64,000 bases of DNA from Pseudomonas rustica (lineage in GTDB: Bacteria > Pseudomonadota > Gammaproteobacteria > Pseudomonadales > Pseudomonadaceae), in NCBI RefSeq assembly GCF_018336155.1, contig NZ_JAGYHF010000008.1, forward strand, positions 186,001 to 250,000. The letters are read 5' to 3'. How positions within the stretch are numbered: the stretch's first letter is position 1; each line of letters opens with the position of its first letter. A program made the translations under genes and the position numbers. Shown here piece by piece: positions 15,961 to 24,409 of the stretch. The notes below the pieces were generated by a model. It was given only the letters and a program-made list of their open reading frames with translations. It was not told where the DNA came from and did not search any database.

Positions 15961-16209
15961 GTGAGCACACACCTAAATCGTAAATCGCTGATCGGTTGCC
16001 TCTTTGCTTTTGGCCTGATGGGTGGATTCTCCTGCGTAGCATTGGCAGTCGAAGAACGTGGTGATCCTTCACCTGCTACTTCTGCGGATGCGCCGAACAA
16101 GACTGCGACCACGTCAAACGAGGCAACGCCGAATCACGCGACGATACCTCATACCAAGATGCGCCATGAGTCGATGGATCATGACCATGAAAACAAGAAG
16201 GCGGATTGA
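15961..16209 (+). CDS. Small exported His/Met-containing protein between copA and copB
   Basis: An 82-residue precursor starting at a GTG with AGGAG eight bases upstream, 12 bp after the copA stop. The signal peptide is GCLFAFGLMGGFSCVALA, followed by a low-complexity Thr/Ala segment and a C-terminal HTKMRHESMDHDHENKKAD that could bind copper. It ends 4 bp before the copB ATG, so it is within the cop operon. No named family recognised; the Cys in the signal region could be a lipobox but the +1 context is not clear. Confidence 0.72.
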   Translation: MSTHLNRKSLIGCLFAFGLMGGFSCVALAVEERGDPSPATSADAPNKTATTSNEATPNHATIPHTKMRHESMDHDHENKKAD

Positions 16210-16213
16210 GATC

Positions 16214-17155
16214 ATGACCAAGAATTTTTTACGCCCAACGTTGATGGTATTGGCAGTTTCTACGAGTCCTGTCTTCTTTGCCGTGGCTCACGCCGCTGAA
16301 GAGATGGATCACTCGAAGATGAACCATGGCTCCATGGGAGCGATGGACCATAGCAACATGGGGGCTATGGACCACAGCAAGATGAAAATGGACGACGGTC
16401 AAATGACCGGCATGGAAAGTATGGATGAAGGGACGACGACAACCAGTCGAACCCCTGTCCCCGTACTTACCGATGCTGACCGTGCAGCCGCCTTTCCAGA
16501 TGTCGCTGGTCATGGTGTCCACGACAAAACAATCAACTCTTTCATGCTGCTGGATAAGTTTGAATACCAGGATGCTGACAACGGTAGTGCGTTGGCTTGG
16601 GATGCGAAAGGATGGATCGGCGGTGACATTGATCGACTGTGGTTGCGCTCGGAAGGCGAACGTACCAATGGCGTGACGGAAAGTGCTGAATTATCCGCGC
16701 TCTGGGGGCACTCCATCGGACCGTGGTGGGACGTCGTCACCGGTGTACGACAGGATTTCAAACCAGGGTCTCCTCAAACCTGGGCCGCACTCGGCATTCA
16801 GGGCATGGCCCTCTACAACTTCGAGGCCGAAGCGACTGCCTACATCGGTGAGAACGGTCAATCGGCTGCTCGACTGGAAGGCGATTACGACATTCTGCTG
16901 ACGAATCGATTGATCTTGCAGCCGACGGCCGAGGTCAATTTTTATGGGAAGAATGACCCTCAGCGCGGCATCGGGTCCGGATTAGCCAACACCGAAGTGG
17001 GGCTCCGATTGCGTTATGAGATTGTCCGCCAATTTGCCCCTTATATCGGGGTGAGTTGGAGCCGTTCCTATGGCAATACGGCAGACTTTGCACGTGAGGA
17101 AGGTGAAGATGCCAGCGAGGCACGCTTTGTCGCCGGTATCCGGATGTGGTTCTGA
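16214..17155 (+). CDS. copB: CopB outer-membrane copper-resistance protein
   Basis: Outer-membrane beta-barrel of the PcoB/CopB family, 313 residues. Start at 16214 (MTKNFLRPTL) gives a proper signal peptide; longer in-frame starts run back through the upstream small gene. The mature N-terminus is Met/His-rich (MDHSKMNHGSMGAMDHSNMG), then the CopB core with FMLLDKFEYQDADNG, WDAKGWIGGDIDRLWLRSEGE, and the C-terminal strand ending RFVAGIRMWF with terminal aromatic residue, as in outer-membrane proteins. Works with CopA in periplasmic copper handling. Confidence 0.95.
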   Translation: MTKNFLRPTLMVLAVSTSPVFFAVAHAAEEMDHSKMNHGSMGAMDHSNMGAMDHSKMKMDDGQMTGMESMDEGTTTTSRTPVPVLTDADRAAAFPDVAGHGVHDKTINSFMLLDKFEYQDADNGSALAWDAKGWIGGDIDRLWLRSEGERTNGVTESAELSALWGHSIGPWWDVVTGVRQDFKPGSPQTWAALGIQGMALYNFEAEATAYIGENGQSAARLEGDYDILLTNRLILQPTAEVNFYGKNDPQRGIGSGLANTEVGLRLRYEIVRQFAPYIGVSWSRSYGNTADFAREEGEDASEARFVAGIRMWF

Positions 17156-17164
17156 GAACCGGGC

Positions 17165-17968
17165 ATGAAGATTACACTGAAGGCACTGATAGCTGCTGGT
17201 CTGGCCACCGTAGCAGCGGCTGCCGGCGTGGTATATTTCGGCGTGATCAATGTCGGGGCGGATGATCCCCACTCTGCCCCTGTCTACGCGCTACTTTCTA
17301 TTGCTCGGGATCGCTCGATCGAAGTGCGCTCGCGCGACATTCAGGTCCCCGACCTGAGCCAAGAAGCCCTCATCCGTGAAGGTGCTGGCAACTACAACTC
17401 GATGTGTGTCGGTTGCCATTTGGCTCCGGGCCTTACAGGCACCGAACTGAGTAACAGCCTTTACCCCGCACCTCCGAACCTTTCAAAACTGGGCGTCGAT
17501 GGGCACCCAGCCGCAGCTTTTTGGATCATCAAGCACGGCATCAAATCCACCGGCATGCCCGCGTGGGGCAAAAGCATGGCCGATCCGTACATATAGGGGA
17601 TGGTCGCATTTCTCCAGCAGCTTCCGTCACTTGATACAGAGCAATACAAAGCCCTGATCACGAGTAGCGGTGGCCATCAACACGGTGGTGGCGAAAGCGT
17701 GATGCACAACCATGAGGGTCAACATGGAACGACCCAGGGGCAAAGTGGCGCAGGTGCTGCCAACCAAAGGGCGGAAGTCCGCGCTAATGATGACGAGAAA
17801 AACACGGCACATGCCCATGGCCCCTCCGCAGCGCCGTCTGCAAAGGAGCCTGCGGACCACGCCGATCATAAGGGTAGGGAAGCTTCAGATGACGCGGCCC
17901 CGACTCCAACCGTACAGCCCAAATCACATACACATACTGATGGGAAGGAACATACCCATGCGAAATAA
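17165..17968 (+). pseudogene. Cytochrome c of the cop operon, interrupted by an amber codon
   Basis: A c-type cytochrome reading frame with one in-frame stop. The first part (143 codons) has an N-terminal membrane anchor (LIAAGLATVAAAAGVVYFG), the haem motif MCVGCH and an axial-ligand candidate in KSTGMPAWGKSM, ending ADPYI. The codon at 17594-17596 is TAG, and the same frame continues GMVAFLQQLPSLD ... for 124 codons into a His-rich tail ending HTHAK. Homologous proteins read IW(G/N)MVAFL here, so a single TGG to TAG change is the simplest explanation. The downstream ATG at 17600 has no usable ribosome-binding site. Either a pseudogene, a truncated but haem-binding protein, or a suppressed stop. 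Confidence 0.8.
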
Positions 17969-18425
17969 TTCTCTTCGTCGCAGACGGGCACTTCGTCTCG
18001 CTGCTCTCGTGGCTCTGTTCATCAGTTCAGCCAGTCACGCAGCAGAGCCATTGACGATCGATGTACATCGCGACGCTAATTGCGGATGCTGCAAGAAATG
18101 GGTCCAGCACCTTGAAGCCAGCGGCTTTACCGTCGTTGATCACGTGGAAACCAACATGAGCGCGATCAAGCGCGGTCTCGGGATTTCTCCTGAGCTCTCG
18201 TCCTGTCACACAGCAACCATCAACGGAAAGTTTGTTGAAGGTCACGTGCCCGCCGAGCAAATCATTGCGATGAGCAAACGTGATGACCTGCTCGGGATTG
18301 CCGTTCCAGGCATGCCGGCCGGCTCCCCAGGAATGGAAGTGGACGGGAAACATGACGCGTATAACGTAATCGGCTTGTCAAAGGCAGGCACAGACCACGT
18401 CGTTGCTGAATACCCCGAAAACTGA
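17958..18425 (+). CDS. copG: CopG (DUF411) periplasmic copper protein
   Basis: A 155-residue protein with a signal peptide (LAALVALFISSASHA) and the DUF411 thioredoxin-like domain: DVHRDANCGCCKKWVQHLEASGF carries the CGCC metal-binding cysteines, with the second conserved Cys/His in SSCHTATINGKFVEGHVPA. CopG proteins are proposed copper oxidoreductases. Its ATG overlaps the end of the cytochrome reading frame by 11 bp in another frame, consistent with operon organisation. Last recognised gene of the cop operon. Confidence 0.93.
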   Translation: MRNNSLRRRRALRLAALVALFISSASHAAEPLTIDVHRDANCGCCKKWVQHLEASGFTVVDHVETNMSAIKRGLGISPELSSCHTATINGKFVEGHVPAEQIIAMSKRDDLLGIAVPGMPAGSPGMEVDGKHDAYNVIGLSKAGTDHVVAEYPEN

Positions 18426-18492
18426 TCTTCTAATCTCACTCCTGCATGGTGAAGGTCATGGCCGTGCAGAGGACATAGCTCATTTCGAACGT

Positions 18493-18515
18493 AAAAAAGG
18501 CGCCACTAGGGCGCC
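18493..18515 (-). terminator. Intrinsic terminator read on the minus strand
   Basis: On the minus strand it reads GGCGCC-CTAGT-GGCGCC followed by TTTTTT. There is no T-run on the plus side, so it does not end the copG transcript. It would end a minus-strand transcript starting near the CopR-like box at 18654, or read-through from the DUF2790 gene. Confidence 0.75.
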
Positions 18516-18640
18516 TAAACCACCTCCCAAACCAAAGGAAAAACAAGGAGGCGGGATGTATCAGGTGGTCGAGCAATTGTTTACTGTACGTTAGAAACAC
18601 TTCAACTGACGGACATGATTTCATAAAATGGATAACTTCA
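18493..18640 (-). ncRNA. Candidate copper-induced small RNA
   Basis: A CopR-like box pointing left (18654-18669) and a strong terminator (18493-18515) bracket about 140 bp with no recognised gene. A frame of 62 codons starting at 18624 lacks a well-spaced ribosome-binding site and reads through the terminator. This is inference from signal layout only; a -10 element is not clear. Confidence 0.25.
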
Positions 18641-18653
18641 GCCTTTCCTGAAA

Positions 18654-18669
18654 ATTACTTCTACGTCAG
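18654..18669 (-). promoter_or_regulatory. CopR-like box with no recognised downstream gene
   Basis: Minus-strand CTGACGTAGAAGTAAT, differing from the best copies only at one variable-looking base (A to G at position 6). It points away from the DUF2790 gene and toward the terminator at 18493. Confidence 0.6.
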
Positions 18670-18730
18670 CGAGCAGTAAGCTAGTTTCGGACAAAGGAGA
18701 ATTATGCAGTTCTTAAATAATTTTCATTGT

Positions 18731-19072
18731 CTAGCTTCCATGGGGGCAGTTGTCGGCCATGACCTTATATTCCACGGTGTTAAGCTTGCCCGTAGAGTCT
18801 TCATAGGTCATGCGCGAAGGAGCAACCCCACAGGTTTTATTGGCTTGCGTGACACTGACGACCTTGTGGATATCGAGGTTCATACCATATTCATAATGAA
18901 CAACTTCAGGAGGAGTCTTGCCGTTCCTTGAGGCATATTGCTCCATTGCTTGTTGGTTCTCTTGCATCATTCGACCATACACGCGGTCACCGCCACCTTC
19001 AGCCATGGCTAATGAAGATAAGGTCAAAATCGAAGCGGCGCAAAACGCTTTCACTGCTGTCATTGCTTTCAT
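18731..19072 (-). CDS. DUF2790 small exported protein
   Basis: A 113-residue precursor with signal peptide (KAFCAASILTLSSLAMA) followed by EGGGDRVYGRMMQENQQAMEQYASRN and the DUF2790 domain: VVHYEYGMNLDIHKVVSVTQ, CGVAPSRMTYEDSTGK and VMADNC. The two cysteines may form a disulfide. AGGAGA precedes the ATG. DUF2790 proteins are common, often multi-copy, in Pseudomonas and of unknown function. Its N-terminus matches those of the small proteins at 6684 and 13588. A degenerate CopR-like box lies 72 bp upstream. Confidence 0.88.
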   Translation of the reverse strand: MKAMTAVKAFCAASILTLSSLAMAEGGGDRVYGRMMQENQQAMEQYASRNGKTPPEVVHYEYGMNLDIHKVVSVTQANKTCGVAPSRMTYEDSTGKLNTVEYKVMADNCPHGS

Positions 19073-19144
19073 GATTTTCTCCTAAAGCTCAATTTACTGA
19101 GTTAAAGAGTAACAAGTGAAAGCTTTCAGAAAGCTGCCGCGAAG

Positions 19145-19160
19145 GTTACTAATGTGAAAG
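19145..19160 (-). promoter_or_regulatory. Degenerate CopR-like box upstream of the DUF2790 gene
   Basis: Minus-strand CTTTCACATTAGTAAC keeps 9 of 12 fixed positions of the CopR-like consensus, with an intact AGTAA half. Correct orientation and distance for the gene ending at 18731. Confidence 0.4.
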
Positions 19161-19250
19161 GTGGACGCTACCCCGCATTTACGCTTTCAAGCCAGATGGG
19201 ATTTTTGTTAACACCAAAGGTTGGCAGACGCTGACGGAACAAAGATGCCC

Positions 19251-20885
19251 TCAAAAGCTTATTTGAACCGGTGGTCCCTCCCAATTCCTCGATACGCCGG
19301 TAGACCTGAGCAGGGCCTCCGCGTCGACCCCGGTTCTTGCCAGGCTTTCCAGATCCCACTCGAAGAAACTGCAAAAAACCAGGAAAACCTTGCTTGATAC
19401 CGCTGAGGTCAATCTTACCGTCGAGTAATTCACGGGGAGCTTCATCCTGATGAGTTCAGAGACAGTCCACACCAAAGTTCTTAGACGAAAATGCCATACT
19501 GACTCCTGATGAATCTTGATCTGTTGATAAGTAAGAGGGAACCTCTGCTTGCGTAGATCCAGCTCATGAGGTAACGAACCTGGGAGCAGCGATTGCAAAT
19601 TCCGAATGTTCACTCTCTTCGGATCTTTCGTAACTTTATACAGCTCATCTACGCCCGCTTCGATAAGGGCTGCATAGGCGTCGTCTCTTGAGTCGACGGA
19701 CTTTTCGACCTTAACTGTAGCTTTTTTAGGGGCATGGAGTTTTGCCATTAACCATGCGTTATCATTTTCTAGAATCCATTGCGTAGGTTTGTACGCCTTC
19801 TTCCAGAGGTACTCGATATTGGCATCGGTACGTAGCGCTAAAAGCAACTCGATTTTTTGGCGATATCTAGTTTTTTGACTAAGACGCGATTCTTCGACTT
19901 TGGGCGCTCGCGGAGAAACAGCGGCACTCAGCAGAATAGACTCATTCTTCAGAGCCTCTTCAAAGCCATCTGCACTGGAAAACAAATGAAGAGCAATGAT
20001 CAAATGCCGCGCGAGCGGCATATTTAGCTGACCTTTATCTGATTTGAGCCGGATCCATTGCTCATGCTTTCCGGTGTTGTAGGCTGGATCAATCTGCGCC
20101 AAAAGCTCATCGCCGTAAGCGCTTTGGATGCTGTCGAATAGTTTTGCGATACCCGCATTTTTTCCGAAAATGAATCCGCGTTTCTTGCATTGGCGGACGT
20201 AGCACGAACTTAATACCGTACTGCCTATCGGAGGGATATTGCGTTGCAGGATATCGTGTGCGAACAGAGCGACTTTCTGTTCCATCTTTGACCCCTTGTG
20301 TATTGCTGCGCTGTTTAACGGGCTCCAGCCGCATGCGCATGGCTCAGTCAGATTGGGAAGCAGCTTCAATTTACGGTAGAACGGGCGAGAGCACTCGGGG
20401 CAGGCATGGATCAATGCGTCGCCATGACGCCAACAGACGGCAACACCGGGTATCTGGTGAGATCGATGCCAGTAGGCAGAACCCCGCTCAATCAAATCTT
20501 CCTGAACGCAGGTAGGACAAAGCTTAGCCTTGCCATGGGTGGACTCTTCTCTGCGGGGCACCCGTACCACCCCGTCATAACCCAGCGGTCCTTCGTTGTT
20601 CTCCGGCCCCTGCTTAACCCCAAGAAACGGCCGGTAAGCAGGAAAAGTAGTATTGCTACTGATCAGCTCTGCGAGATTGCTCTCCGATTGCCCCGGCAGC
20701 CTGTGTGCGAGCCTCTCGATCTGCTTGGGTACGATGCCACCAATGCAAAAGGGTTTCGATGCGAACAAATCGCGGTAGGTTTCTGTCGCGGTTCTATTGC
20801 CTGACAGATAGTGATAGCGGGTGACACGAGAGTGCAGCATTTCATCCGGCATCGACACGGGAAAAAATAATAGATCAGACATCAT
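19251..20885 (-). CDS. tniQ: Second TniQ/TnsD-class transposon target-selection protein
   Basis: A 544-residue TniQ-family protein. The N-terminal TniQ motif is PDEMLHSRVTRYHYLSGN; the zinc ribbon has CPTC (C123, C126) and CWRHG (C151, H154), then a second set CPEC and CACG at about 162-185; RGSAYWHRSHQIPGVAVC is the family hallmark. The C-terminal half is unlike TnsD at 21264. It is separated from tnsD by 378 bp, so it probably has its own promoter, and it takes the position of tnsE in Tn7. It likely directs a second class of target site, or is the one that reads glmS; the sequence does not decide. The start ATG has no strong ribosome-binding site. Confidence 0.88.
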   Translation of the reverse strand: MMSDLLFFPVSMPDEMLHSRVTRYHYLSGNRTATETYRDLFASKPFCIGGIVPKQIERLAHRLPGQSESNLAELISSNTTFPAYRPFLGVKQGPENNEGPLGYDGVVRVPRREESTHGKAKLCPTCVQEDLIERGSAYWHRSHQIPGVAVCWRHGDALIHACPECSRPFYRKLKLLPNLTEPCACGWSPLNSAAIHKGSKMEQKVALFAHDILQRNIPPIGSTVLSSCYVRQCKKRGFIFGKNAGIAKLFDSIQSAYGDELLAQIDPAYNTGKHEQWIRLKSDKGQLNMPLARHLIIALHLFSSADGFEEALKNESILLSAAVSPRAPKVEESRLSQKTRYRQKIELLLALRTDANIEYLWKKAYKPTQWILENDNAWLMAKLHAPKKATVKVEKSVDSRDDAYAALIEAGVDELYKVTKDPKRVNIRNLQSLLPGSLPHELDLRKQRFPLTYQQIKIHQESVWHFRLRTLVWTVSELIRMKLPVNYSTVRLTSAVSSKVFLVFCSFFEWDLESLARTGVDAEALLRSTGVSRNWEGPPVQISF

Positions 20886-21263
20886 TTACCAATTAAAGGT
20901 AGGGGTCGAAGAGAACGTGCATCCGGGGGCAGTATATATGCAACCCGTAAAATTCTGTATCCGGTCTGGATTTGGAAATGACACAGCCGCTCAACTTTGA
21001 ATCGTAGTAAATTCATCTAAACCCCGCCGCGCCCGTACTCCTTGAAATACAGAACACGTATCGATAACCCGTGTAGGTCAGCCAATGGCGATTGCAAAAC
21101 TATTTCGGGTGATCGCGGGTTAGTACGTTTTAGATGATGATTGTGATGATCCAGCGTATGCCGACGCTATTCTGGTGGGTGCAAATTTTCATTAACAGAA
21201 AAACAATGTGTTCACGGTGAATTGATTTAGAACTTTTTTAGATGGAGAGAATGCCCGGCTGGA
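20886..21263. other. 378-bp gap between the two target-selector genes
   Basis: No gene, repeat or terminator recognised. It should hold the promoter of the second tniQ gene. Confidence 0.5.
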
Positions 21264-22952
21264 TTACAGCAGGGGCCGAATGCTCGCGACTCTGTAGAGC
21301 GAAGAACGTGATATAGGCATGCCCTCCGAGAACAATTGGCGTCTAGCCCATTGCAGACGCCTATCGTGAAAGCCTTCGATTGGTTCACATACTTTTTCGA
21401 GCATTGCTGCACAGAGAGGAAGCTTGCAGAGCTGCTTTTCGAAGCGAGAAAGAACATGAAGCTCCCGACCAATCCTGGTACGCGAAATGCGGACAGGCTT
21501 ACCCGCAAGAGCATAAAGCGTGTCGGCACACTGACGGACTTCGCCGGACAGTCTCGCATCGAGGGCAGCGAACATTTCGGCGCTATTCAGACGGGGCGTA
21601 CGATGGGGGCTTGGGTTTGCAGTTGACTCCGAAAGCCACTGTCTGTCGTGACGATACAGCCACGCATACCCCCTGCATGCATGTGCTTTGTACAATCGAT
21701 AATCAGCCTCGAAAGCCGCGCGTCTTGCGCATAGCTCAATGTGAAATCGCGCCTCCCTCCAAGCATCTTGCCCGCCGGGTACATTTCGGATGTGACGATA
21801 GACATACGCTGATGAAACGCCTAGAACGACAGCGATCTTTTTGGCATCAGCTCCTTCAAGAGCATGTTCCCACACAGCGGCTGACGAACAGTCCAGGCCT
21901 TCACCTGGCATCACCTGAGAAAGGCGCGCGTGAAGCCGAATGTGAGCTTTCGGATCACATGCCACCGCCTGTTTCACAGGGCATTGACCATGCAGCAAGC
22001 TCACCATTTCAACGCCCAGAGCACCGGCCAATAAGATGTATTTGAGCGGATGGTGAGAGGTTATAGGCGTACGAAGCAGCTTCGTGACCCATGAGGCGGG
22101 TGTACCTGCACGAACATCTCCGAGTATAGAAAATTCCCATTCTCGCGGGAGTGTGGCAAAAAAATCGGCCATGTGCTGCGCCAGCATGTGCAGGTGCAAG
22201 CGATGGTTATCAGAAGCAAGGTTGAGCTGCGTTGCCCTTTGTAAAAGCGTGTAGCGCACCGCCTCCGCCGACAAAGCAGTGACTTCAGACTCGAGGACCT
22301 GAAGTGAGCGCAACGCTATTTCGTGAAGCGGTGGCATGCACCGCAACGGGGTGTCGAGATGTACCGTGTGTGCTTGCACATTCTCATCACTCGGCAGATT
22401 AAGTTGTCGAGAGCTGCGGCTTAACCAGCGAGGATCAAGGATCCTGAGTGACGTACCGTGATGCGGACATACCAGCACGCCTGGAAGCATGTGGACCCTG
22501 TGCCAGTAAGCAACTCCCCGTTGAGCCTGATCTTGGGCAATACATTCTGGGCATAACCGCACTCGGGAGGCGAATCCAATACGGCTCGCGTTGACGCCCA
22601 GCTTTAACATCAAGCCTTTCCCATCAGCGGTCATCAGTGTCCGAGCGTGTTCAACCTGGCTCATCCTCAAAAACGGCGCATAGTAGGGTAATAATGTGTG
22701 GCGCATGAGGACCTCGGCTACCGATAGCTCAGTACCGCTGGGTAGCGCATCGACAAAATCCCCTAAATGACTCGGGAATGCCACATTTTGCGAAAAAGCT
22801 GCCGCCGATTTCAGTCCGGCAAATGCTGCTTGGCAATTACGAACACCGCAAAGACGGGCATAACGAGAAATCACGCTGTGCAGCGTCTCGTCGGGAAACG
22901 CGGCGGGGAAGAAATGGAGTTTAAGTTGCACTTCACCCCCCCTCCGACTCAC
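21264..22952 (-). CDS. tnsD: TnsD target-selection protein (TniQ family)
   Basis: A 562-residue TnsD-like protein, longer than the 508 of Tn7 TnsD. The TniQ N-terminus (PDETLHSVISRYARLCG) carries a CCCH zinc finger at C134, C137, C162 and H165 in CPEC ... VCPHHG. The C-terminal part has the helix-turn-helix elements of TnsD: ADAKKIAVVLGVSSAYVYRHI and KPVRISRTRIGRELHV ... MPISRSSLYR. TnsD recognises the 3' end of glmS and recruits TnsC. Its start overlaps the tnsC stop by 4 bp, as in a coupled tnsABCD operon. Confidence 0.93.
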   Translation of the reverse strand: MSRRGGEVQLKLHFFPAAFPDETLHSVISRYARLCGVRNCQAAFAGLKSAAAFSQNVAFPSHLGDFVDALPSGTELSVAEVLMRHTLLPYYAPFLRMSQVEHARTLMTADGKGLMLKLGVNASRIGFASRVRLCPECIAQDQAQRGVAYWHRVHMLPGVLVCPHHGTSLRILDPRWLSRSSRQLNLPSDENVQAHTVHLDTPLRCMPPLHEIALRSLQVLESEVTALSAEAVRYTLLQRATQLNLASDNHRLHLHMLAQHMADFFATLPREWEFSILGDVRAGTPASWVTKLLRTPITSHHPLKYILLAGALGVEMVSLLHGQCPVKQAVACDPKAHIRLHARLSQVMPGEGLDCSSAAVWEHALEGADAKKIAVVLGVSSAYVYRHIRNVPGGQDAWREARFHIELCARRAAFEADYRLYKAHACRGYAWLYRHDRQWLSESTANPSPHRTPRLNSAEMFAALDARLSGEVRQCADTLYALAGKPVRISRTRIGRELHVLSRFEKQLCKLPLCAAMLEKVCEPIEGFHDRRLQWARRQLFSEGMPISRSSLYRVASIRPLL

Positions 22953-24409
22953 GCTTTGTGATACATCGGTGAGAACTCAAACAGGTCCTCGTTGAGCCAG
23001 CCCGCAGCGCGCAGAGCGTCGAGGGGAGCGTCATGTTCGCTAAGCGCTTTAGCCTCTGAGTTTTCCACAGCAGTAGCAATCGGCGATGGGTGATCTTTCG
23101 CAAAAATGGTCGGAGATGGGTCTACCGGCTTCTCACGGGATACAACGCTTCGAAGCAAGGTGAGGCGATCCTCTCGTGCCAATCCATCGAAAACCATCAT
23201 TTCGCTCAGCTGATCCTCAATCGGCAGCAAATCGTCAAACTGTCGCATCCGCTTCGGATCACGGCTACGCAGAGCTGAAAGGGCTGGCTTTAGAATCTGC
23301 ATTTTTGAGTTGCTTACCTTCACCAGGATCTCGGCAGTCAAACACTCCGAGCCACTCTGGACCGCATAACGCTGACTCAATACCAGCAGCTTGACCAGGA
23401 AATCCGTGACGCCTTGAGTGTGCTCATACAGCGTGTCAAAAATCTCGTCGGTCAGCTCAGCCGTCTGTTTGCACCACTGATAGCTCCAGAGATTTTCGAC
23501 CAACAACCGCCACTCCTCATCATCCTTTTCGAATCGTTTGAATTCGAGCGTACCAGCACCACAAACTCGGCGGGCAGTCCGCATGGCTTCTGAGAACAGG
23601 CTAATCGTCGAGTTCGTGCCACTGAAAACCACCGGGATACCGATGTTGTTTACCAAGTGCAGGAAAAAATTCAGCATGCTCTCCTTACCACCGGTTTTCG
23701 CCAGGTGGAGGTTTTGCAGCTCGTCGATCAACAAGGCGCCGATGAAAAACGTGCTGGCCACCTGCTCCATCTGTTGCAGCGCATCATTGATGTTTCGATG
23801 CCGGTAGCGCTTGTGGTAGTCCTTGTCTCCTAGAGCGTCTCCAACCGCATAAAAAAACTGCTGGCAAAATCCAGCCAGCGATCCATCCCGAGGGCAGTCA
23901 AGCTTCAGCCATGTGATTTGGGTATGAACAAACTGCTTTCCCTCATAGCGCTCATGACGGATTGTCTGTGGATAAAGGCTCAAGATGGCGTGGAGTGCCG
24001 TTGACTTGCCAATGCCGCTCAGGCCGACGACCGTAAACGTTTCTGCAGTGGACTTGAACGCATCGTGGTAACGCTGAGCTCCCGATAAAGAATGCAAATG
24101 CCGGACGGTAGCGGGCGACATCGGGTTACGCCCGACATACCCTCGACGGATGAGCAGTGAGAACAGGGCCTCCAGTTCCAGATGTAGCAAGAACGGCTGT
24201 ACGACGGTTCTCAGCCTGTCGATACAGTGAATTCGAGTGGCTCCTTCGAGCGTCAGCTCTTTCGGATCCACCGGCTGAGGAAAGTTCGAAATCAGTTCAA
24301 CAGCCGCCGCCTCCGACAATATCGGAGGCAAAGCTTCGATAAGCGGGTTACCCGCATACTCACTAATGTCCTGTCTGACGTAATTGGCGAACGTCTGTGC
24401 ACCTTTCAT
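22949..24409 (-). CDS. tnsC: TnsC AAA+ transposition regulator
   Basis: ATPase that links the target-bound TniQ protein to the TnsAB transposase. 486 residues; Walker A GLSGIGKST at about 129-137, Walker B ALLIDELQN with D229/E230, and sensor region PVVFSGTNSTI. Four-base overlaps with tnsB upstream and tnsD downstream. Shorter than the 555 residues of Tn7 TnsC but with the full AAA+ core. Confidence 0.95.
   Translation of the reverse strand: MKGAQTFANYVRQDISEYAGNPLIEALPPILSEAAAVELISNFPQPVDPKELTLEGATRIHCIDRLRTVVQPFLLHLELEALFSLLIRRGYVGRNPMSPATVRHLHSLSGAQRYHDAFKSTAETFTVVGLSGIGKSTALHAILSLYPQTIRHERYEGKQFVHTQITWLKLDCPRDGSLAGFCQQFFYAVGDALGDKDYHKRYRHRNINDALQQMEQVASTFFIGALLIDELQNLHLAKTGGKESMLNFFLHLVNNIGIPVVFSGTNSTISLFSEAMRTARRVCGAGTLEFKRFEKDDEEWRLLVENLWSYQWCKQTAELTDEIFDTLYEHTQGVTDFLVKLLVLSQRYAVQSGSECLTAEILVKVSNSKMQILKPALSALRSRDPKRMRQFDDLLPIEDQLSEMMVFDGLAREDRLTLLRSVVSREKPVDPSPTIFAKDHPSPIATAVENSEAKALSEHDAPLDALRAAGWLNEDLFEFSPMYHKA

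Larger units (their letters stand above)
18426..18730. other. 305-bp region after copG
   Basis: No recognised protein gene. It holds a minus-strand intrinsic terminator (18493-18515) and a minus-oriented CopR-like box (18654-18669). Short frames on both strands lack ribosome-binding sites or are antisense to real genes. Confidence 0.55.

Noticed and set aside
17712..18425. Long N-terminal extension of copG starting at 17712
   Set aside because: It would read out of frame through the cytochrome tail; the ATG at 17958 starts a proper signal peptide.
18403..18594. 63-codon plus-strand frame overlapping the end of copG
   Set aside because: Begins inside copG with a non-ATG start, crosses the hairpin at 18493-18515, and has low-complexity Lys/Pro sequence.
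18704..18931. 75-codon plus-strand frame with AAGGAG before its ATG
   Set aside because: Antisense to the DUF2790 gene over most of its length and without family likeness; the binding site looks accidental.
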